From: Acidobacteriota bacterium
GTDB taxonomy: Bacteria; Acidobacteriota; Vicinamibacteria; Vicinamibacterales; JAFNAJ01
Reading direction: 5' to 3'
Length of the DNA: 64,000 nt
Assembly: GCA_023384575.1 (NCBI GenBank)
Contig: JAHDVP010000010.1
Coordinates: forward strand, 62,001-126,000
The notes beneath the pieces were generated by a model that did no database searches, was not told the origin of the DNA, and saw nothing but the letters and a program-made list of their open reading frames with translations. The first letter of the stretch is position 1. The number at the start of each line of letters is the position of its first letter. A program made the translations under genes and the position numbers. Shown here piece after piece: positions 27,485 through 35,589 of the stretch.

Positions 27485-28980
27485 CGACCGCGCCTCCGTC
27501 CACGTCCGCGCACCTCGCGCGGGAGATGACCCTGCTCGGTCTGATCGCCACCGCGCTCTGCGCGATGATCGGGGTCGGCATCAACATCATCCCGTTCATG
27601 CTGCAGCGATCGCGCCCGGGCATCGGCGACGCCGTGCCCTGGGCGTTCGTCGTGGCGGCGGTGCCGGCGGCGCTCGCGGCGCTCTGCTACGCGCTGCTGT
27701 CGTCGGCGATGCCGCGCGCGGGCGGCAGCTACGTCTACGCGACGCGCGCCCTGAACCCGTTCGCGGGCTTCCTCGCGAGCTTCGCCCAGTGGTTCGGTCT
27801 GTCGATGGGCATGGGCGTCGTGGCGTACCTGATGGTGCCGATGCTGCGCGACACGCTGCTCACGGCGGGCTGGTCGGGAGCGGGCGCCTTCTTCGAGCAG
27901 GCCTGGGTCAGAGTGCCGCTCGCGCTGGGCGCGATCTGGGCGTTCTGGTGGGTCAACCGGGTGGGCATCAAGGCCTACGAGCGCACGGTCGTCGTCATGG
28001 CGGTGGCGATGATCGCCGGCCCGGTCGTGATGACGATCACCGGCTTCCTGCACACGCCCGCCGACTTCGCAAGGGCCATGGACGGCCTCGGCACCGCGCT
28101 GCCGGTCGAGCCGGCCGAGCTGCCGTCCTTCTCGCGCGGCGTGTTCCTGAGCGCCGCCGTCGTGCTCTTCTCGTCGTTCATCGGCTTCGACGCCATCTCG
28201 CAGGCCGGCGGCGAGGCGCGCAATCCGTCGCGGGCGCTGCCCCGGTCCATCCTGCTCGCCATGGGGGTGGTGACGTTGTACTACCTGCTGTTCACCTCGG
28301 CGGTGTACCACGCCGTGCCGTGGGACTACATCTACCGCGTCTCGCTCGTGCGCGACGTCTCGGCGCCGGCGCTGCTCGCGCCGCTCATGCCCCCCTGGCT
28401 GGGCGTGGTCATCCTCCTCGCCGTGACCGTGGCCATCCTCAACTCGATCCCGTCGGTCATGCTCGCCAACTCGCGCATGCTCTACGCCTTCGGCACCGAT
28501 CGGATCTTCCCGGCTGCCCTCGGCCGCGTGCATCCCGTCCATCGGACGCCGCACGTGGCCATCACCGTGACCGCGATCGCCGGCAGCCTGTCGGTCGTCG
28601 GCTGCCATTTCGCCGGCGACTTCTTCCTCGGCGTGGACGTGCTCGTGCTGTCGATGCTGCTGAACTTCGTGCTGATGGCCGCCGCCGTCATCACGTTTCC
28701 GAAGGTGAATCCGCACCTCTATCGCGAGGTCGCCTTCCTGCGTTCGCGCACCACCCAGGTCGGCGTGGCCGTCGCGGCCGGCGTGCTGCTCGCGGCGCTG
28801 CTCGTCATCCAGCTCGCCGGCGACCTCACGTCGGCGACGCCGTGGTACCTGCGTTCGACGACGATCTGGATCGCGGTGATGGCGGGCGCGTCGCTCGTCT
28901 TCGTCCGGTCGTGGCGGCGGCTGCGCGACGAGGGCGTCGACCCGCGCCGTGACATCTTCGGCGCGCTGCCCGAGGAGTGA
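27481..28980 (+). CDS. APC-superfamily amino acid/amine permease
   Basis: A 499-residue inner-membrane transporter with about 12 hydrophobic segments. The first segment contains the family substrate-binding motif, here CAMIGVGINIIPF, and the later GFDAISQAGGEARNPSRALPRSI matches the conserved E-x-NP loop between segments 6 and 8 of APC transporters. The C terminus is short and charged. Starts ATG 27481 inside the previous stop. Flanked by a PLP enzyme and an FAD oxidase, it most likely imports the amino acid or amine that these enzymes degrade. Confidence 0.85.
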   Translation: MTTAPPSTSAHLAREMTLLGLIATALCAMIGVGINIIPFMLQRSRPGIGDAVPWAFVVAAVPAALAALCYALLSSAMPRAGGSYVYATRALNPFAGFLASFAQWFGLSMGMGVVAYLMVPMLRDTLLTAGWSGAGAFFEQAWVRVPLALGAIWAFWWVNRVGIKAYERTVVVMAVAMIAGPVVMTITGFLHTPADFARAMDGLGTALPVEPAELPSFSRGVFLSAAVVLFSSFIGFDAISQAGGEARNPSRALPRSILLAMGVVTLYYLLFTSAVYHAVPWDYIYRVSLVRDVSAPALLAPLMPPWLGVVILLAVTVAILNSIPSVMLANSRMLYAFGTDRIFPAALGRVHPVHRTPHVAITVTAIAGSLSVVGCHFAGDFFLGVDVLVLSMLLNFVLMAAAVITFPKVNPHLYREVAFLRSRTTQVGVAVAAGVLLAALLVIQLAGDLTSATPWYLRSTTIWIAVMAGASLVFVRSWRRLRDEGVDPRRDIFGALPEE

Positions 28981-28981
28981 G

Positions 28982-30112
28982 ATGCCCGCGGCGTCGGTCG
29001 CGATCGTCGGGGGCGGCATCGTCGGGTGCGCGGTCGCGTACTTCCTGTCGGAGTGCGGCGAGACCGAGGTCGTGCTGTTCGAACGCCACCGGCTCGCCTC
29101 GGGTGCGACGGGCATCTGCCCCGGGGGCATCCGCCAGCAGTTCGAGGGCGAGGCCGACTGCCGGCTCGCCCGACGGTCGCTCGGGTTCTACGAGTCGCTG
29201 AACGGCCGCCTCGGGCCGGACGTCGCCTTCACGCTCGAGCGGACCGGGTACCTGTTCCTGGCCGAGTCGCCGGCGCTCGTCGAGCGCTTCGAGGCCAACG
29301 TGGCGATGCAGAACCGCCTCGGCATCCCCTCCGAAGTGCTGGATGCCGACGAGGTGCGGCGGCTCGTCCCGCGCCTGAAGCCCGATGCCCCGATCGTCGG
29401 CGGCGCGTTCTGCGCGGAGGACAGCTTCCTCGAGGACTGCCATGGGGTGACGTACGCGCTCGCGCACGCGGCGAGGCGACGCGGGCTGCGGGTCGAGTAC
29501 CAGGCCGTGCTCGGCCTCGAGCGGCGCCAGCACGGATGGCGCCTGATCACGGCCGTCGGGGCGACCGACGTCGACACGGTCGTGCTCGCGGCCGGCGCGG
29601 ACAGCCGCGCGCTCGCCGCCGGCGTGGGTGTGGCCCTGCCCATCGAAGCGGTGCCGCGTCGGCTCGCCTACTCCGCGCCCGCCGCACCCGGCCTCCTGTC
29701 GCCCCTCGTCGTCGCGCTCGAGCGTGGCTTCGCCGGCAAGCAGTTGACGTCCGGCGTGGTGTACATGGGATGGCTCGGCGAGCGGGCCGACGCCGACGAC
29801 CTGACGTTCGTCGAGGAGGCGCTCGAGCGCGGGGCGTCGCTGCTCGAGGGCCTCGACGAGCTGCCGGTGCGACGCGTGCTCTCGGGGCTCTACGACAACA
29901 CGCCCGATCGCCGTCCACTGCTCGGCGAGGTGACCGGCCACGAGGGGCTGTGGCTCGCGACCGGCTTCAGCGGGCACGGGTTCATGATCGCTCCGGCGGT
30001 CGGAGAGGCGCTGGCGCGACGGATCTGCGGCCTCGAGACCGACCTGCCGGTTGCCGACTTCTCGCTCGACCGCTTCGCGGTGCGGCGCCCGGGGGAGGGT
30101 CTCTTCATCTGA
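28982..30112 (+). CDS. FAD-dependent amino acid/amine oxidoreductase (DAO family)
   Basis: A 376-residue flavoprotein of the glycine/D-amino acid oxidase type. The N-terminal dinucleotide motif GGGIVG starts near residue 10, with LASGATGICPGGIRQQF following, as in sarcosine oxidase beta-like dehydrogenases. The C-terminal block LYDNTPDRRPLLGEV and GLWLATGFSGHGFMIAPAVGE is typical of the family's FAD/substrate site. GAGGAG lies 4 bases before the ATG and overlaps the permease stop region. It probably oxidises the imported amine to an imine or aldehyde. Its 3' end overlaps the convergent gene at 30105 by 8 bp. Confidence 0.87.
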   Translation: MPAASVAIVGGGIVGCAVAYFLSECGETEVVLFERHRLASGATGICPGGIRQQFEGEADCRLARRSLGFYESLNGRLGPDVAFTLERTGYLFLAESPALVERFEANVAMQNRLGIPSEVLDADEVRRLVPRLKPDAPIVGGAFCAEDSFLEDCHGVTYALAHAARRRGLRVEYQAVLGLERRQHGWRLITAVGATDVDTVVLAAGADSRALAAGVGVALPIEAVPRRLAYSAPAAPGLLSPLVVALERGFAGKQLTSGVVYMGWLGERADADDLTFVEEALERGASLLEGLDELPVRRVLSGLYDNTPDRRPLLGEVTGHEGLWLATGFSGHGFMIAPAVGEALARRICGLETDLPVADFSLDRFAVRRPGEGLFI

Positions 30113-30593
30113 TCGCCGCGGCGGAGTCGGCCGCGCGACGGAAGACCATGTGGTTGCCGCTCGGGAAGTCGATGCGGAGCCGGCCCGCCTCGAAGGCGAT
30201 GACGCACACCTCCTCGGTGGCCTCGGCAGGCGACCGCGCGTCCATCCGCAGCGGGTCCGTGCGCGGCACGTGCGGGAGGGCGCGGCCGGCCGACAGGTGA
30301 TACTGGTGGCGCAGCACGAGGCGCGTGCCTTCGAGCGAATAGGCGCCGCCTTCGCCCGCCCCGCGCTCGATCTCGCCCTCCTCGACGATGAAGAAGAGCG
30401 CTGTCCAGTGGGTCGGGCTGAAGAACATGAGCCCGTCGACCGTTCGCCGGGTGCCGTCCTTCATGACGTAGACCTCCGGATGCCAGGTGCCGACGAGGGA
30501 GGGCGCCTGAGCCTCGAGGGGCGGGCACAGCGTGGTCAGCGCGATGGCCAGGCCGGCGATCGTCGCCGCGGCGCAGGGGGACTCGATGGTCAT
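30105..30593 (-). CDS. exported lipocalin-like protein, paralogue of 27122-27484
   Basis: A 162-residue protein with an N-terminal hydrophobic signal segment (ATIAGLAIALTTLCPPLEAQA). It then has the same small-barrel pattern as the cytoplasmic copy: SLVGTWHPEVYVM, DGLMFFSPTHWTALFFIVEEG, and LRIDFPSGNHMVFRRA near the end. It carries an insertion of about 25 residues between strands relative to the shorter copy. It faces the amine-oxidase operon and overlaps its last gene by 8 bp. Function is unknown. A periplasmic ligand-binding role that complements the cytoplasmic copy is an inference. Confidence 0.65.
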   Translation of the reverse strand: MTIESPCAAATIAGLAIALTTLCPPLEAQAPSLVGTWHPEVYVMKDGTRRTVDGLMFFSPTHWTALFFIVEEGEIERGAGEGGAYSLEGTRLVLRHQYHLSAGRALPHVPRTDPLRMDARSPAEATEEVCVIAFEAGRLRIDFPSGNHMVFRRAADSAAAIR

Positions 30594-30623
30594 GTGGGCG
30601 CTCCGATCGGCACCGGTCGTTTA

Positions 30624-30653
30624 GTGACAAACTATTTATACCCTAACTATACT
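30624..30653 (+). promoter_or_regulatory. candidate promoter of the DUF885 gene
   Basis: GTGACA (30624-30629) and TATACT (30648-30653) are separated by 18 bases in the only strongly AT-rich patch between the divergent genes. AACTAT occurs twice (30630-30635 and 30645-30650). The leader to the ATG at 30732 would be about 70 bases. The same patch may serve the minus-strand gene. Confidence 0.45.
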
Positions 30654-30731
30654 GCTCGGACACGTGCCGAGGGCCGTCCCCGCCCGGGCGGGTGGCTCGC
30701 ACAGCGGCACCCCGAGAAAGGAGTCCGGTCC

Positions 30732-32366
30732 ATGCCCTCTCGTCACGGCGTCGGCCTCACGGCGGCGGTCCTTGCGCTCACCGGAGTCGTGTTCCTGTTC
30801 GCCCGCACGCCCGCGGTCCAGGCGACGGGCGACTTCCAGGCGCTGCTCGCGCTGCAGGAGGAGCTGACCCGGCTGCGCCAGCCGACGATCGCCGCCGGCG
30901 TGCCCGACTACACGGCGGCCACGATGGAGGCGCGACACCGCGAGCTGGCCGGCCTGCGGCGCCGGCACGAGGCCATCGACGCGACGGGCTGGGCGGTCGC
31001 CGATCGCATCGACCACCTGCTCGTGCGGACGCAGATCGACGCGCTCGACTTCGAGCACCGGGTCTCGCGGCCCTGGGCTCGCGACCCGGGGCTCTACGTC
31101 GATCTCGTGCGGCGGGCCCCGTACGCCGACACGCCGGTTCCGGCCGATCGGATCGACGCGGTGCGCGCGGCCCTGCAGGCGGTGCCGACGATCCTCGAGC
31201 AGGCCCGGGCGAACCTGACGGCGCCGTCGAGCGAGCTCGCGCGCATGGCGATCCGGCAGCTCGAACGGTCCGACGGCGTCAACCAGGGTGAGCCGCGCCG
31301 GCCGACGCCGCCCGAGGGCGTGATCGGCTGGTATCAGGACCTGCTCGCGCGGCTTCCCGCGCACCATCCCGACCTCGTGGCCGACGCGCGCGCCGCGCTC
31401 GCGGCCGCCGAGGGGTACCGCGACTGGCTGAAGGCCCGGGAGGCCTCGATGACCGAGCCGGCGGGCATCGGTCTCGAGCACTACGAGTGGTTCGTGCGCC
31501 ACGTCCGGCTTCTGCCGTACGGCGTGGAGGCGATCCGGCTCATCGGCGATCGCGAGCTCGAGCGCGCGCGCACGCTGCTCAAGATCGAGCAGCACCGCAA
31601 CCGCCGCGCCCCGGTGCTGGAGCCGGCGACGACGGCCGAGGAGCACGAGCGGCGGACCCGTGAGGCGGAGACGCTCATCCGCGACTTCATCGAGCGCGAG
31701 CGGCTGATGACGATCCCGCCCGACATCCCGCCGCAGTTCGAGACGGACGCGTTCTGGATCGTTCGCCCGGGCGGCCACCGGCACTTCTGGGAGGAGCTGA
31801 CGTACCGCGACCCGCTCAACAATCACATCCACGCGTCGATCCCCGGCCACCGGTTCGACGGGCTGATCCAGCGAAGGCACGCGCGCCCCATCCGGCAGGC
31901 GTTCCGCGACGGCACGCGGTCGGAGGGCTGGGCCTTCTACATCGAGGAGATGTTCCTGCAGGCCGGACTGCTCGACGCGCGGCCGCGGACGCGGGAGCTG
32001 TTCTACATCGCCCAGCTGAAGCGCGCGGCGCGCATCCCTGCGGAACTGCGGATGCAGACGGGGGAGTTCACGCTGCAGCAGGCGATCGACTACCTGATCG
32101 ATCAGGTGCCGCTCATGGAGCCCGACCTCGCGCGGTACGATCTCGCCATCTACCTCAGGCGGCCGGCCTACGGCATGAACTACACGGTGGGCAAGGCACA
32201 GATGGAGCGGCTGCTCTCCGATCGCGCGCACCAGCTCGGCGAGCGATTCGATCTCGGGACCTTCCACGACGAGTTCCTCGCCGCGGGGCCCATTCCCATC
32301 TCCCTCATCCGCTGGGAGATGACCGGGCTCGACGACGAGGTGCGCCCGCTGCTCGCGCGGCGATGA
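30732..32366 (+). CDS. exported DUF885-family protein
   Basis: A 544-residue protein with an N-terminal hydrophobic signal segment (AAVLALTGVVFLFA). It is largely alpha-helical and ends with the DUF885 core: SIPGHRFDGLIQRRHARPIRQ, then SEGWAFYIEEMFLQAGLLD near residue 400, and a helical C terminus. The EGWAxYxEE motif recalls zinc-peptidase helices and the family has been suggested to be peptidase-like, but no canonical HExxH is seen. AAAGGAG lies before the ATG. It stands alone between the amine-oxidase module and the TonB receptor. Several acidobacterial genomes carry many such genes. Confidence 0.8.
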   Translation: MPSRHGVGLTAAVLALTGVVFLFARTPAVQATGDFQALLALQEELTRLRQPTIAAGVPDYTAATMEARHRELAGLRRRHEAIDATGWAVADRIDHLLVRTQIDALDFEHRVSRPWARDPGLYVDLVRRAPYADTPVPADRIDAVRAALQAVPTILEQARANLTAPSSELARMAIRQLERSDGVNQGEPRRPTPPEGVIGWYQDLLARLPAHHPDLVADARAALAAAEGYRDWLKAREASMTEPAGIGLEHYEWFVRHVRLLPYGVEAIRLIGDRELERARTLLKIEQHRNRRAPVLEPATTAEEHERRTREAETLIRDFIERERLMTIPPDIPPQFETDAFWIVRPGGHRHFWEELTYRDPLNNHIHASIPGHRFDGLIQRRHARPIRQAFRDGTRSEGWAFYIEEMFLQAGLLDARPRTRELFYIAQLKRAARIPAELRMQTGEFTLQQAIDYLIDQVPLMEPDLARYDLAIYLRRPAYGMNYTVGKAQMERLLSDRAHQLGERFDLGTFHDEFLAAGPIPISLIRWEMTGLDDEVRPLLARR

Positions 32367-32465
32367 CCCCCGGGGGCGGGCGGCGCGTGCGCCGTCCGCC
32401 CCCACCCGCCCCGGCGTCGTCGCGCCACCGCCTCGGCAGTCATTGAAGCCTCAATTGTTTATCTA

Positions 32466-32495
32466 TTGACACCTCAGCGCTGAGGCATCGACAAT
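32466..32495 (+). promoter_or_regulatory. promoter of the TonB-dependent receptor with palindrome in its spacer
   Basis: A perfect TTGACA (32466-32471) is followed 18 bases later by GACAAT (32490-32495). A 14-bp perfect palindrome, CCTCAGCGCTGAGG (32472-32485), fills most of the spacer. Operators inside the spacer are typical of MerR-type activation or of simple repression. The leader to the ATG at 32640 would be about 140 bases; no riboswitch is recognised in it. Confidence 0.5.
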
Positions 32496-32639
32496 CTCGG
32501 CACAACCCTGGCAGCACGGTGGGGCCTGGCGAAGCCCGCGTGGCGCACGGGGGCGGGCGACGACGGCGCGGGCCGGCGTGCGCCCGGCCGCCGGCGCCGG
32601 TCGCCAGCTCGACCGATCCATCTCAGGAGGCGCACGACC

Positions 32640-35477
32640 ATGACACGAGTCATCGGCTTCTTCGTCGCGGCACTCGTCTGCGCCAGCGCGGCTGGCGCTC
32701 AGGTTCGGAGCGCGGAAATCGCCGGCACGGTCACCGACGAGTCGGGCGGCACCCTGCCCGGCGTGACGGTCACCGCCTTGCACGTCGATACCGGGCAGGT
32801 TCGCTCGACCGTCACCGAGTCGGGCGGCACCTACGTCATCACCGCCCTACCCGTCGGCACCTACACCGTACGGGCCGAGCTCGGCGGCTTCAACACCGTC
32901 GTCTTCGAGGCCATCCGCCTCGAAATCGGGCAGTTCGCCCGCGTCGACGTCCGCATGCAGGTGGCGTCGGTCGAGGAGACCATCACGGTCATGGGCGAGG
33001 TCCCGCTCGTCGACCCGTCACGCTCCGACCTCACGGGCCGCATCAGCCAGGCGCAGGTCGAGGAACTGCCGGTCAGCGGGCGCAACTGGATGAACCTGGC
33101 CGCCATGGCGCCAGGCGTCAAGTCGGAGGCAGGCGGCGGCCAGCCGACCGCCGGGCTCGGCACGAACCAGATGAGCAAGGTGTACCTGGACGGCGGGTCC
33201 GTGCAGAACCTGTCCACCGTCGCCGTCGACATCCAGGTGTCGAAAGAGGTCATCGGCGAGTTCGAGGTCATCACGAACCGGTTCGACGCGGTCATGGGCC
33301 GTGCGGGCACCGCCGTCGTCAACGCCGTCACCAAGTCGGGCACCGACGCCTTCCGCGGCGCGAGCTTCTTCTACTGGCGCGACGACTCGCTCAACGCGAC
33401 CGACTTCTTCACCGGGCGGAAGGAGCCCTACGAGAACCGCCAGTATGGCGGCGTCCTCGGCGGACCCGTGCTCCGCGGCAAGACGCACTTCCTCGTCAGC
33501 TACGAGCGGCAGAGCGAGCCGAAGACGCTCTCGGCGAACACGGGCATCGCGGAGTTCGACCGGCCCGTCGACAGCACCGACTCGCGCAACCTCTACTTCC
33601 TTCGCCTCGATCACAGCGTCACGCGGAACCATCGGGCGAACGTGCGCTTGAACCGCTACACGCTGAAGCAGCCGAACGCCGGCGTCGGCGGGCTGACGAC
33701 ACCCTCGAGCGCGTCGAACGCCCGCTTCGAGATCAACCGGGCGAACGTCGGGCTCACCTCGGTGGTCGGATCGCGCTTCGTCAACCAGTTCCTCGTGACG
33801 CACATGGACAGCCTGCGGCAGTGGAGCCGCGTCGATCCCGGGTCGCAGCACTCGTTCCCGTCGCTCGCCATTGGCGGACCGCCGGCCGGCATCGGCCGGG
33901 AACACCCGTTCTTCTGGGCCGTCCGCAACGACTCGTCGTACCTGTTCCAGAAGGGCGGCCAGCACCACGTGAAGTTCGGCGGCGAGTTCCAGTACGGCAA
34001 CGTGCAGGGCGTCTTCCTGTCGCAGACCAACGGCACGTTCTTCTACAACCAGGACCCGGCCAACATCGCGACCTGCTGCCCGGGCGTCGACCAGGCGCAA
34101 TGGGACAAGTCGCAGTTCCCCATTCCGGCGCGCTTCACGATCGCGCTCGGCGACTTCACCCTGACGTCGCCGAACCGGATCTGGGCGCTGTACGTGCAGG
34201 ACGACTGGACCATCTCGCCGCGCCTGACGCTCAACCTCGGGCTGCGCTACGACCTCGAGACCGGCTCGCTCGCACCCAACCAGACGGGGCTTGCGGTGAA
34301 CCCCCGTGGCAACGACACGAACAACCTCCAGCCGCGTGTCGGCTTCGCCTGGGACTTGAACGGGACGGGACGGACGATCGTCCGGGGTGGCGGCGGTCTC
34401 TACTACGATCAGGCGTGGCTGAACCTCACGTTCAACCAGATCCGCACCAACACGGGCAAGCAGGTGGTCGTGACGACCTTCAACACCGCCAACGATCCCG
34501 GCTTCGCGCTCGACCCGCTCGGCGGCCGTGGGTTCGACGACTTCATCGGCAGCCGGGGCGCGATCAACGTGACGAAGTTCGACGAGAACGCCGAGCAGCC
34601 GCACCTGTGGACCGGGGCGGTTGGCGTGGCCCACCAGCTCAACAGCACGCTGGCCTTCAGCGCCGACTACGTCTACCAGCGTTCCGACTCGATGCTCGTG
34701 ACGGTCGACTCGAACCTCTTCTGCTGCCTGCCCGACGGCAACGCCCTGCCGATTCGTCCCGGGAACTTCCCCGAGCTCGGCGGCGCCGTGCAGGGCTTCG
34801 GGCGACCCAATCCGGACTTCAACGCGATCTCGACCTACACGTTCATCGGCAAGTCGCGGTACCACGGCCTGCAGGTCGCCGTCGACAAGCGCTTCTCGCA
34901 CAATTACCAGTTCGGCGTGTCGTACCTGCTCTCGAAGAACGAGGACACGGGGTCGCCGCCGAACAAGGCGTTCGCCATCGACGAAGACTACGGCGTCTCG
35001 GGTCTCGACCAGCGCCACCGGATCGTGGCCAACTGGGTGAGCCGGCTGCCCCTCGGTCTGAGCTTCGGCGGCATCCTCACGGCGGGCTCCGGCCGGCCGC
35101 TGAACCCGACCTCCGGGGGCGTCGACGTGAACGGCGACGGCCAGGCGGGCGGCGACCGCCCGATCTGCGGCATCGACCCCCGCTTCGCCCCTGGGTGCCG
35201 GGCGCTCGGGATTGCCGACGGCCAGCGCGTGCCGCGCAACGCGTTCCGCTCCGATGCCACGGTCAAGCTCGACTTCCGTCTGTCGCGACGGTTCCGCGTG
35301 GCGAACGTCGACGTCGACCCGAGCTTCGAGGTGTTCAACGTCTTCAACCGGCGGAATTACGACCCGCTTCGATACAACCGCAGCCTGTCGAGCGCGGCGT
35401 TCGGCTCACCGGGCCGATCCGACCTGCTGCCCTACCTTCCCCGCCAGATGCAGCTCGGCGTCCGCATGACGTTCTGA
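32640..35477 (+). CDS. TonB-dependent receptor with N-terminal carboxypeptidase-regulatory-like domain (Oar-like)
   Basis: A 945-residue outer-membrane receptor. Signal peptide to about residue 20 (VIGFFVAALVCASAAGAQ), then a Cna-B/CarboxypepD_reg-like domain at about 25-105 (IAGTVTDESGGTLPGVTVTA ... YTVRAELGGF). Next comes a plug domain (VEELPVSGRNWMNLAAMAPG) and a 22-stranded barrel ending MQLGVRMTF with terminal phenylalanine. This architecture resembles Oar of myxobacteria and is expanded in Acidobacteriota, where it probably takes up oligosaccharides, peptides or other large ligands by TonB energy. The nearby S9 peptidase could process an imported peptide. No TonB or ExbBD gene lies in the window. 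Confidence 0.9.
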   Translation: MTRVIGFFVAALVCASAAGAQVRSAEIAGTVTDESGGTLPGVTVTALHVDTGQVRSTVTESGGTYVITALPVGTYTVRAELGGFNTVVFEAIRLEIGQFARVDVRMQVASVEETITVMGEVPLVDPSRSDLTGRISQAQVEELPVSGRNWMNLAAMAPGVKSEAGGGQPTAGLGTNQMSKVYLDGGSVQNLSTVAVDIQVSKEVIGEFEVITNRFDAVMGRAGTAVVNAVTKSGTDAFRGASFFYWRDDSLNATDFFTGRKEPYENRQYGGVLGGPVLRGKTHFLVSYERQSEPKTLSANTGIAEFDRPVDSTDSRNLYFLRLDHSVTRNHRANVRLNRYTLKQPNAGVGGLTTPSSASNARFEINRANVGLTSVVGSRFVNQFLVTHMDSLRQWSRVDPGSQHSFPSLAIGGPPAGIGREHPFFWAVRNDSSYLFQKGGQHHVKFGGEFQYGNVQGVFLSQTNGTFFYNQDPANIATCCPGVDQAQWDKSQFPIPARFTIALGDFTLTSPNRIWALYVQDDWTISPRLTLNLGLRYDLETGSLAPNQTGLAVNPRGNDTNNLQPRVGFAWDLNGTGRTIVRGGGGLYYDQAWLNLTFNQIRTNTGKQVVVTTFNTANDPGFALDPLGGRGFDDFIGSRGAINVTKFDENAEQPHLWTGAVGVAHQLNSTLAFSADYVYQRSDSMLVTVDSNLFCCLPDGNALPIRPGNFPELGGAVQGFGRPNPDFNAISTYTFIGKSRYHGLQVAVDKRFSHNYQFGVSYLLSKNEDTGSPPNKAFAIDEDYGVSGLDQRHRIVANWVSRLPLGLSFGGILTAGSGRPLNPTSGGVDVNGDGQAGGDRPICGIDPRFAPGCRALGIADGQRVPRNAFRSDATVKLDFRLSRRFRVANVDVDPSFEVFNVFNRRNYDPLRYNRSLSSAAFGSPGRSDLLPYLPRQMQLGVRMTF

Positions 35478-35589
35478 GCGGCATCGCGTATTGTTCGTCG
35501 ATGCACGCGGCGGCGGCCGCCGGCCGCAGCCGCCGTTCGATCGCGGAGCGTCCGAGACGCGCCCGCCGTTCTCACCAGCCAGGAAGGAC

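Noticed and set aside
27334-29130. A 598-codon minus-strand frame opposite the APC permease gene
   Set aside because: Composition is His/Arg/Glu-rich without hydrophobic core or motifs, while the plus strand encodes a clear 12-segment permease.
32496-32639. A riboswitch in the long TonB-receptor leader
   Set aside because: The leader lacks a recognisable cobalamin box or other known aptamer core; it is simply GC-rich. The B12 box sequence was looked for and not found.
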